Source: Tissierella_B sp964485455
GTDB taxonomy: Bacteria; Bacillota; Clostridia; Tissierellales; Tissierellaceae
Length of the DNA stretch: 5,067 nucleotides
Direction of reading: 5' to 3'
Assembly (NCBI GenBank): GCA_964485455.1
Contig: CAZAJU010000126.1
Location: 1 to 5,067 of the forward strand
In this document: one piece after another, positions 1 through 5,067 of the stretch
How the letters are laid out: each line of letters begins with the position of its first letter
Numbering within the stretch: the first letter of the stretch is position 1
Translations under genes and position numbers: made by a program
The notes under the pieces: generated by a model
The model's database searches: none
What the model saw: only the letters and a program-made list of their open reading frames with translations
What the model was told of the DNA's origin: nothing

Positions 1-135
1 TTATAATCTTTAAGTTTCTTGTAACTAATTCTAATATTAGCTTTAAATATTGTCAACCTTATTGGCAATAATAAGATTAGAGATGGATTTTATCCAGCAA
101 AATACATAGTTGTAAATGGTGATTTAATATATATT
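1..135. other. Intergenic, no gene recognised
   Basis: This AT-rich stretch lies beyond the nitroreductase terminator at the left edge. On the plus strand the frame in phase with position 25 stays open until a TAG at 175-177, but it has no ATG, GTG or TTG in frame and it runs through the terminator hairpin. I do not call it a gene. A plus-strand gene ending in this region after a frameshift, or continuing from outside the window, cannot be excluded. Confidence 0.4.
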
Positions 136-172
136 AAAAAAAGAAATGGTGCAGATTTTCTCCTCACCATTT
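136..172 (-). terminator. Rho-independent terminator of the nitroreductase gene
   Basis: Read on the minus strand, the arm AAATGGTG (172-165) pairs with CACCATTT (151-144) in a perfect 8-bp stem with a 13-base loop. A run of seven T follows (142-136). It begins within ten bases of the TAG stop of the nitroreductase gene. Read on the plus strand, the same stem is followed by six T (170-175), so it could also stop transcription coming from the left. Confidence 0.8.
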
Positions 173-178
173 TTTAGC

Positions 179-706
179 CTAATATTTACCATAATGTATC
201 TTAGAAAAATCCAAGGACTCCTCGGTGTAAGGTTTAATTTCCTCATCCTTATAGCCTAGAGCTATTATACTAAGAACTCCATATTTTTCTGGGATATTTA
301 AGACTTTTCTTACTTCTTCTTCAGCATCTCCAATGATATTCATGCGTTTTCTAATTTGAATCCAGCATGAGCCTAATCCAAGCTCTGCTGCCGCCAATTG
401 AATAAGAATCGTTGCTATAGAAGCATTTTCTACCCATACATCACTCAAATCCATATTAGAAATAACAACTATAGCACATGTAGCGGTATTCAATGGCTCT
501 GCACCTTTACTCTTACAGTCCTTTAGCTTAAGTAATGTGTCCTTATCTTCAACAACTATAAATTCAACTGGTCTTTTATTTTTAGATGATGGAGCCAATA
601 GCCCTGCCTTCAATATTTGATCAAGGACATCTTTTTCAATTTTTTCATCTTTAAACCTTCTTATTGATCTTCTCTTTTTTAAAATTTTCAAAATTTCCTT
701 ATCCAT
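179..706 (-). CDS. Nitroreductase-family FMN oxidoreductase (175 aa)
   Basis: This is a soluble cytoplasmic protein of the nitroreductase (NfsB/FRP-like) superfamily. These enzymes bind FMN and use NAD(P)H to reduce nitro compounds, quinones or other acceptors; the physiological substrate here is unknown. Visible marks are the N-terminal RRSIRRF (residues 12-18) and APSSKNKRP (38-46), which in the family contact FMN. There is also the helix leading into ELGLGSCWI (108-116) and a C-terminal core strand, GVLSIIALGYK (143-153). At 175 residues it belongs to the short single-domain clostridial group, and no iron-sulfur or other extra domain is present. The ATG at 706-704 follows a strong GGAGG with about five bases of spacing, so the start is secure. 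It lies 119 bases downstream of phoH, with a possible promoter of its own and a terminator right after the stop, so it is probably transcribed alone. Family assignment is firm; substrate is not predictable. Confidence 0.9.
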   Translation of the reverse strand: MDKEILKILKKRRSIRRFKDEKIEKDVLDQILKAGLLAPSSKNKRPVEFIVVEDKDTLLKLKDCKSKGAEPLNTATCAIVVISNMDLSDVWVENASIATILIQLAAAELGLGSCWIQIRKRMNIIGDAEEEVRKVLNIPEKYGVLSIIALGYKDEEIKPYTEESLDFSKIHYGKY

Positions 707-763
707 AAAAACCTCCGTTTTAATCTAGAATAATCTATTGTCTCTAATAGGTTTCTTCATATG

Positions 764-779
764 TTTAAATTAATTTAAA
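764..779. repeat. Perfect 16-bp AT-only palindrome
   Basis: TTTAAATTAATTTAAA is its own reverse complement. It overlaps the predicted -10 and start site of the possible nitroreductase promoter, which is where a repressor would bind. The composition (A and T only, in an AT-rich gap) makes chance origin quite possible, so a role as operator is inference. Confidence 0.35.
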
Positions 780-806
780 AATATATTTATATATATACCC
801 ATTCAA
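778..806 (-). promoter_or_regulatory. Possible sigma-A promoter of the nitroreductase gene
   Basis: On the minus strand TTGAAT (806-801) and TATTTT (783-778) are separated by 17 bases, each matching four of six consensus positions. Initiation would fall near 771, giving a leader of about 65 bases. The region is so AT-rich that chance matches are easy, so this is only a candidate. Confidence 0.3.
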
Positions 807-825
807 AGGGCTAGGCTTTCTTTTT

Positions 826-2196
826 TTACATTCTTTGAGCTGCATCTAAAGCCAAATCTGAACGAACGCATTCATCTGGCATCATTGTAAGCTGTATACA
901 TAGTGGGCTACCCTTCATACGTTCAGCTGCATATGATAGTCCATTGGTTCTTTCATCTAGATGTGGATGGTCAATTTGAGTTGGGTCTCCAAGCAAAATA
1001 ACCTTAGTTCCACGACCAACCCGAGTTATTATCCCCTTTACCTGTCTGGGAGTCAAATTTTGAGCTTCATCTATAATAAGCCATGTATCAGTAATTGACC
1101 GACCTCTCATAAAATTCATAGCCTCAGCTACAATAGTTCCAGTCATAAAGAGATAGTCTATCTTACTTCTCAACTCATTCTCGCTACGCCTTGTTTCACC
1201 TGGGCTATTATCAAGGAGAATTTCCAGATTATCGACTATAGGTCGTAATAGTGGCGAAATCTTTTCCTGCTCACTCCCTGGTAAGAATCCAATATCCTGG
1301 TCAAATTGAGCATTTGGTCTGCAAATTAAAATCTTTCTGTATTCCTTCTGCTCCTTTTCCAGTGTCTTCTCCAATCCTACAGCCAAAGTATAAAAAGTTT
1401 TAGCTGTACCAGCAGGTCCTTTAACTATGACAAGAGGGGCTTGTTCTGCAGAAAGCATAAGGGCTTCCTGCAAAAATTGCTGACCTACATTTCTGGGCTT
1501 TACCCCGAAAGGATTAATATTCAAATTTACCAGAGATGAAACCTTGCCATTGTTATATATACCCAACAAAGTCTTTTTTTCCGAAATATCGGATTTAATA
1601 ATAACAAATTGATTTTCTATAAAATTAACTGGAGTAACCTTGCCGTCTCCATCTAATTGAAAAAACGCCTCTGGTCCAGCACCCTGTTTTCTAAAAGTTG
1701 ATAAAACATTATCCGAAGCATATACTTCAATGCGTCCAGTATACTGGCCTTCTGATGCAGGAACTTGTTCTGTGGTGAAATCCTCTGCATTTATGCCCAT
1801 CATCTGAGCCTTTATTCTGACTACAATGTCTCTAGTTACTAGAATAACAACTTCTCCTTTATCGCATAATCCTTTACAAACCTTTAAGATTCTATTATCT
1901 CCACTATATGGCTTCATCCCATCAGGTATAGGAACATCCACGTGATTTGCTTCAAGTCGGACAGAGCCACCCTTAGCGAGGCATACACCTTCTATTAAGT
2001 TCCCAGAAAGACGTAGCTTTTCTAGAAATCGGATGACCTGACGTGCATTGCTACCACGATCACCATCGGAATTCTTCAGTCCATCAAGCTCCTCCAAAAC
2101 TGCCAGGGGAAGAACAATATTGTTGTCCTCAAAGGAATCTATAGCATAAGGTGCTTGTATTAATACATTTGTATCCAGTACATAGGTTTTTTGCAT
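826..2196 (-). CDS. PIN-PhoH fusion ATPase (PhoH2/YlaK type, 456 aa)
   Basis: An N-terminal PIN nuclease domain is joined to a C-terminal PhoH P-loop ATPase. Proteins of this PhoH2 architecture studied elsewhere unwind and cleave RNA. PIN signs are VLDTNVLI (residues 6-13, Asp8), VLEELDGLKN (33-42, acidic Glu35/Glu36), SGDNRIL (98-104, Asp100) and VTRDIVV (120-126, Asp123), so the acidic centre looks intact. The PhoH part carries Walker A GPAGTAKT (260-267), FDQDIGFLPG (298-307), Walker B LIIDEAQN (373-380), and GDPTQID (403-409). Length is close to Bacillus YlaK, and there is no signal peptide or membrane segment. The start is the ATG at 2196-2194, seven bases after AGGGAG. A TTG six codons upstream (2214) lies before that ribosome binding site and is unlikely to be used. 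No antitoxin-like small gene precedes it. Ala265 stands where many relatives have Gly (GTGKT). Confidence 0.92.
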   Translation of the reverse strand: MQKTYVLDTNVLIQAPYAIDSFEDNNIVLPLAVLEELDGLKNSDGDRGSNARQVIRFLEKLRLSGNLIEGVCLAKGGSVRLEANHVDVPIPDGMKPYSGDNRILKVCKGLCDKGEVVILVTRDIVVRIKAQMMGINAEDFTTEQVPASEGQYTGRIEVYASDNVLSTFRKQGAGPEAFFQLDGDGKVTPVNFIENQFVIIKSDISEKKTLLGIYNNGKVSSLVNLNINPFGVKPRNVGQQFLQEALMLSAEQAPLVIVKGPAGTAKTFYTLAVGLEKTLEKEQKEYRKILICRPNAQFDQDIGFLPGSEQEKISPLLRPIVDNLEILLDNSPGETRRSENELRSKIDYLFMTGTIVAEAMNFMRGRSITDTWLIIDEAQNLTPRQVKGIITRVGRGTKVILLGDPTQIDHPHLDERTNGLSYAAERMKGSPLCIQLTMMPDECVRSDLALDAAQRM

Positions 2197-2289
2197 AGCA
2201 ACTCTCCCTTTCAATAAAATGTTAAAGCAGAGTATTTAGACGTCTTACCTTATTCTTATGAAGAAATAAATGACTTAAGTCCATGTTAA

Positions 2290-2305
2290 TTTAACCAAGG
2301 TTAAA
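2290..2305. repeat. Inverted repeat upstream of phoH
   Basis: TTTAACC and GGTTAAA are perfect 7-base inverted repeats separated by AA, about 95 bases before the phoH ATG and just after the end of cwlD. No T-run follows on the correct side for a minus-strand terminator, so it reads more like a possible dimeric operator. A second small palindrome, GACTTAAGTC, lies at 2272-2281. Function is not established. Confidence 0.35.
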
Positions 2306-2361
2306 AAATGATTAATAATTTCATCACCCCGCTAAAATGAAGAGGGAGGCAAGGTAGAATT

Positions 2362-3108
2362 CTAATTTCTATGTGGTTCTATAAAGTATGATATTATAGC
2401 TTTTGTAATCTGTTCTACAATTTCAGTTTGATGGTCATGCTCCAATAAAATCCTTCTATCAAGCTCATTAGAAAGAAATCCCATCTCTACAATTATTCCT
2501 GGGGTATGAGTATTTCCTGCCACATAATACTTACCTGACATTACATTATGCTTAGCATCAATATCCAACTCCTTATATGAAGAAATATCATTTAAAAACT
2601 TCTGCATATGCTCAGCTAGAAGTTTATTTTCTTCACTATCTTCATGATAAAAAACGATTGGACCTAGTTTTCTCATATTTTTACTGTAATTTACGTGGAT
2701 GCTAATAAACAAGTCAGCTTTACTTTCATTAATCAGCCTAACTCTTGTACTTAAATCCTCTCTATGGCGACTTCCATTTCCAGCTATATGATCATCCAGA
2801 GAATCATCTATCTCACGAGTCATAAAGACTGTTGCTCCCTTTTTTACAAGCAAATCCCTTAATTTCAATCCCACATCAAGGTTAATATCCTTCTCCAATA
2901 TATCACCATAATTAGTCCCTCCATCTATACCACCATGCCCTGGGTCTATTACTATGACTCGATTGTCCAAGGGTTTGATTTTTATAGTATTTACAACTTT
3001 TTCTATAGTATTATTTTTTAAAAAAGATATGGATATCGTTAAAATTACAATCACTAACAAAAGTATGATTTTTAGATGTTTTCTTAAGAAAATAGTCCCA
3101 TTCACCAT
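2362..3108 (-). CDS. CwlD-type N-acetylmuramoyl-L-alanine amidase (248 aa)
   Basis: This is a zinc-dependent Amidase_3 enzyme that cuts the bond between muramic acid and L-alanine in peptidoglycan. In spore formers CwlD strips peptide stems so that PdaA can make the muramic-delta-lactam of the cortex, which germination lytic enzymes recognise. The N-terminus (residues 11-30) is one hydrophobic segment, an anchor or uncleaved signal, placing the enzyme outside the membrane. The catalytic domain begins at VIVIDPGHGG (51-60). Expected zinc ligands His58, Glu72 and His138 (in SIHVN) are present, as is the catalytic Glu208 (in VEMGFLSN). The segment RHREDLSTRVRLIN (114-127) is CwlD-like. There are no SH3 or cell-wall-binding repeats, and length is near Bacillus CwlD (237). 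The ATG follows AAGGAG with six bases of spacing. In Bacillus the gene is made under sporulation sigma factors; I could not identify such a promoter here with confidence. Other Amidase_3 enzymes are possible, but size and anchor favour CwlD. Confidence 0.88.
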   Translation of the reverse strand: MVNGTIFLRKHLKIILLLVIVILTISISFLKNNTIEKVVNTIKIKPLDNRVIVIDPGHGGIDGGTNYGDILEKDINLDVGLKLRDLLVKKGATVFMTREIDDSLDDHIAGNGSRHREDLSTRVRLINESKADLFISIHVNYSKNMRKLGPIVFYHEDSEENKLLAEHMQKFLNDISSYKELDIDAKHNVMSGKYYVAGNTHTPGIIVEMGFLSNELDRRILLEHDHQTEIVEQITKAIISYFIEPHRN

Positions 3109-3191
3109 ATCACTCCTTAAAGTTAATCCTCTCCTCTTAATTCAACTTAAGATAATATATTCCTAATAATGTGGATTATAACTGTTTAAAA

Positions 3192-3231
3192 AGGGCCAGA
3201 TACTTTTCAATCGTGAAAAATATCTGGCCCT
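3192..3231 (-). terminator. Rho-independent terminator of the acyl-CoA synthetase gene
   Basis: On the minus strand AGGGCCAGATA (3231-3221) pairs perfectly with TATCTGGCCCT (3202-3192). After one mismatch the stem continues for five more pairs around a 6-base loop. A short run of five T (3192-3188) follows. It starts eight bases beyond the TAA stop. There is no T-run on the plus strand, so it works in one direction, and it separates the T-box-controlled gene from cwlD. Confidence 0.85.
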
Positions 3232-3239
3232 CTTAATTA

Positions 3240-4871
3240 TTAACTTTCTGTTTGTGCTTCCACAAGATTGATGCTACAGTATTTTGCTCTAAGCTTTAAC
3301 CTCTCTATTTTACCAGTTGGATTTCTAGGAATTTCTTCAAATACAAATATTTTTGGACGCTTATATCTTGGCAATCCATTGCAAAATTCTATAATTTCCT
3401 CTTCAGTTAAGGAGAATCCTGGTTTCAGTTCAATAATGGCCTGAGCGATTTCTCCTAGACGCTTGTCCGGAACTCCAATAACTGCAGCATCTTTAATCGC
3501 TTCATGACTTCTTAGGAAGTTCTCTATTTGTACAGGATATAGATTTTCTCCTCCAGTGATAATTACATCTTTTTTACGATCTACAAGATAAACGAAATTA
3601 TCTTCATCCATTCTTGCCATATCACCTGTAAATAGCCATCCATCCTTAAGGACCTCAGCTGTAGCCTTTGGATCTCTATAGTAACATTCCATAAGACCCG
3701 GTCCTTTTACACAAAGCTCTCCTATATCACCCTGTTTTACTTCTTCACCCTTTTCATCTACGATTTTCAACTGCCAATTGTAACCAGGAACTCCGATAGC
3801 ACCAACTTTATGGATATTTTCTAGGCCTAGGTGAACGCATCCAGGTCCTATGGATTCAGACAATCCATAATTTGTATCATATTCATGGTTAGGGAAATAT
3901 TGTTTCCAACGATGAATCAAACTTGGTGGAACAGGCTGAGCTCCAATATGCATAAGCCTCCACTGTGATAGCTTATAATCTTCCAGCTTTATGTCCCCTC
4001 TTTCTATGGCATCAAGGATATCCTGAGCCCATGGTACCAATAACCAGACAATAGATATATTTTCATCTGATGCAGTTTTTATAATCCATTCAGGGGATAC
4101 ATTTCTAAGTAATACTGCCTTGCTTCCAGACAACAGGCTTCCAAACCAATGCATCTTTGCACCTGTATGATATAGCGGAGGAATACATAAGAAATTATCC
4201 TCTCTATTCTGTTTATGATGATTCATCTCAACTTCAGCAGCTGTCATTAAGCTTTTGTGTTTATGTAGTATTGCCTTAGGAAACCCAGTTGTACCTGAGG
4301 AAAAATATATTGCAGCTTCTTGATCATCAGTAATTTTAATATTAGGTGCTACAGAGGAATAACATACAGTCAAAGAATAGTAACTCTCAGCAAAGGATGG
4401 ACAATCCTGTCCAAGATATAATCTTACTCTAACATTAGGAATATCATCCTTAATTGCTTCTATTCTTTCAGTAAACTCTGGACCAAAAATCAAAACATCA
4501 CATTCTGCCAAATCAAGGCAGTATTTTATTTCATCTGAAGTATAACGATAATTCATTGGAACCGCTATTGCACCTGTCTTAAGAATTCCAAAATAAATTG
4601 GCAACCACTCTAGGCAGTTCATTAGCAATATTCCTACCTTATGACCTCTTTCTAACCCCCTGTCCAATAAAAAATTTGCATAACGGTTTGCCTTGTCATC
4701 AAACTCACGCCAAGTCATTTCGCGACGGAACTTTTTAGATGGATCGGTTTCAACTAAATCATAATCCTTCCAGCTTGCCTTCACATTTTTGATTTCTGGA
4801 TTGATTTCAACTAAGCTCACTTCATTACTATATAAATCTGCATTACGAACAAGAATTTCTGTAATTGGCAT
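3240..4871 (-). CDS. Class I acyl-CoA synthetase (AMP-forming ligase, 543 aa)
   Basis: This ANL-superfamily enzyme activates a carboxylic acid with ATP to an acyl-adenylate and then transfers it to CoA. Visible core motifs are the P-loop YFSSGTTGFPKA (residues 189-200), IPPLYHTGAKMHWF (230-243), YGLSE (335-339), GWLFTGD (411-417), the hinge DRKKD (431-435), GGENLYP (440-446), and NPTGK with the catalytic Lys521 near the C-terminus. All expected catalytic residues are present, and the large N-domain and small C-domain are both complete. Length fits medium- or long-chain and CaiC-like ligases. The acyl substrate cannot be read from the sequence; branched-chain, aryl or fatty acids are all open. 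Ala200 replaces the usual Gly after PK. It has no signal peptide or membrane segment. The start ATG lies six bases after AGGAGG, immediately downstream of a T-box terminator, and a terminator follows, so it is a single-gene unit probably induced when a particular amino acid is short. Confidence 0.93.
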   Translation of the reverse strand: MPITEILVRNADLYSNEVSLVEINPEIKNVKASWKDYDLVETDPSKKFRREMTWREFDDKANRYANFLLDRGLERGHKVGILLMNCLEWLPIYFGILKTGAIAVPMNYRYTSDEIKYCLDLAECDVLIFGPEFTERIEAIKDDIPNVRVRLYLGQDCPSFAESYYSLTVCYSSVAPNIKITDDQEAAIYFSSGTTGFPKAILHKHKSLMTAAEVEMNHHKQNREDNFLCIPPLYHTGAKMHWFGSLLSGSKAVLLRNVSPEWIIKTASDENISIVWLLVPWAQDILDAIERGDIKLEDYKLSQWRLMHIGAQPVPPSLIHRWKQYFPNHEYDTNYGLSESIGPGCVHLGLENIHKVGAIGVPGYNWQLKIVDEKGEEVKQGDIGELCVKGPGLMECYYRDPKATAEVLKDGWLFTGDMARMDEDNFVYLVDRKKDVIITGGENLYPVQIENFLRSHEAIKDAAVIGVPDKRLGEIAQAIIELKPGFSLTEEEIIEFCNGLPRYKRPKIFVFEEIPRNPTGKIERLKLRAKYCSINLVEAQTES

Positions 4872-4912
4872 ATATATCCTCCTAAATATTAGTCTTTTTT
4901 AGAAATGCGTAC

Positions 4913-4949
4913 AAAAAAACCGTCCTCTGAAATTCTATTCAGAGGACGG
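4913..4949 (-). terminator. T-box regulated intrinsic terminator
   Basis: CCGTCCTCTGAA (4949-4938) and TTCAGAGGACGG (4931-4920) form a perfect 12-bp stem with a 6-base loop, followed by seven T (4919-4913). This is the off state of the leader when the cognate tRNA is charged. It is the strongest hairpin in the window and ends 41 bases before the acyl-CoA synthetase start codon. Confidence 0.93.
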
Positions 4950-4972
4950 ATTGATTTCCGTGGTACCACCTC
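4942..4972 (-). promoter_or_regulatory. T-box antiterminator with tRNA acceptor bulge
   Basis: GAGG (4972-4969) pairs with CCTC (4945-4942), and ACGGA (4961-4957) pairs with TCCGT (4950-4946) around a 6-base loop. The unpaired 7-base bulge TGGTACC (4968-4962) lies between the two helices. Its first four bases, UGGU, can pair with the free ACCA end of an uncharged tRNA. The 3' arm shares its bases with the 5' arm of the terminator (4949-4938), so only one structure can form at a time. Confidence 0.9.
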
Positions 4973-5067
4973 AGTTTACAAACGTTTCTCAACGCTTGCC
5001 TTAACAGGTGCAATAACACCCTGGCACTATCACGGGTGCACCCGGCAAAGCCTACACAGGAAAACCC

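Larger units (their letters stand above)
4913..5067 (-). promoter_or_regulatory. T-box riboswitch, 3' part (Stem I outside window)
   Basis: A T-box leader senses uncharged tRNA and lets transcription continue when the cognate amino acid is scarce. The conserved T-box sequence reads GAGGTGGTACCACGG (4972-4958), close to the consensus AGGGUGGNACCGCG. Upstream lies Stem III: GCAAGCGTT (4999-4991) pairs with AACGTTTGT (4986-4978), with two G-U pairs and a GAGA tetraloop. Further upstream, the palindrome CGGGTGCACCCG (5044-5033) followed by TGATAG resembles the Stem IIA/B region. The antiterminator and terminator follow in the proper order, and the acyl-CoA synthetase ATG is 41 bases after the T-run. 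The core TGGTACCA is itself palindromic, so orientation rests on the downstream terminator T-run, which occurs only on the minus strand. Stem I and the specifier codon are cut off by the window edge, so the amino acid is not known. Confidence 0.92.

Noticed and set aside
25..177. Open plus-strand frame at the left end
   Set aside because: It has no usable start codon, a TAA just before it, and its end coincides with the terminator of the opposite strand. A decayed gene fragment is possible but not supported.
735..751. Small inverted repeat CTATT/AATAG in the nitroreductase leader
   Set aside because: Five A-T-rich pairs with a 6-base loop are expected by chance in this composition, and nothing links it to regulation.
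2197..2214. TTG start adding six residues to PhoH
   Set aside because: The TTG lies upstream of the AGGGAG ribosome binding site, which is correctly spaced for the ATG at 2196, and the PIN domain begins right after that ATG.
2303..2324. Possible cwlD terminator (weak stem ATGA/TCAT followed by six T on the minus strand)
   Set aside because: Only four A-T-rich base pairs with a 9-base loop can form, too weak to call. The end of the cwlD transcript remains undefined.
2954..3166. Plus-strand 70-codon open frame with a hydrophobic product
   Set aside because: It is antisense to the start of cwlD and its leader. Its hydrophobic character mirrors the membrane segment of cwlD, there is no good ribosome binding site, and it matches no family I know.
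3109..3191. Sporulation-sigma or sigma-A promoter for cwlD
   Set aside because: CATTATTA and TATATT occur on the minus strand at plausible distances, but no convincing -35 element is correctly spaced, so no promoter is called.

Overview
The window is AT-rich DNA from what is most likely a spore-forming member of the Clostridia (low-GC Firmicutes). The evidence is a CwlD-type cortex amidase, strong AGGAGG-type ribosome binding sites, a T-box leader, and hairpin-plus-U-run terminators. The genus cannot be fixed from the sequence alone.

All four genes lie on the minus strand, so transcription reads from right to left. At the right end (4913-5067) is the 3' part of a T-box leader: a Stem II-like palindrome, Stem III, an antiterminator with the tRNA-binding bulge, and a competing 12-bp terminator. 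It sits directly before a 543-residue class I acyl-CoA synthetase (3240-4871), which has its own terminator (3192-3231). Next are cwlD (2362-3108, N-acetylmuramoyl-L-alanine amidase for spore cortex), a PIN-PhoH fusion ATPase (826-2196, with the start corrected to an internal ATG), and a small FMN nitroreductase-family protein (179-706) followed by a good terminator (136-172). The remaining gaps are at most about 200 bases. Apart from the T-box they hold only AT-rich promoter-like DNA and short palindromes.

The genes do not form an obvious pathway. Each has its own ribosome binding site and is separated from its neighbour by more than 100 bases. The right-hand gene is isolated by terminators on both sides. 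No clear terminator separates cwlD, phoH and the nitroreductase gene, so some read-through is possible.

The most notable point is the pairing of a T-box, a sensor of uncharged tRNA, with an acyl-CoA synthetase. T-boxes normally control aminoacyl-tRNA synthetases and genes for amino acid biosynthesis or uptake. The bulge UGGU predicts a tRNA with discriminator base A. That fits the branched-chain amino acids, Phe and Tyr among others, and argues against Trp, Gly, Cys or Ser. One hypothesis is that the enzyme activates a branched-chain or aryl acid for amino acid recovery by reductive carboxylation. The specifier codon that would settle the amino acid lies just outside the window.
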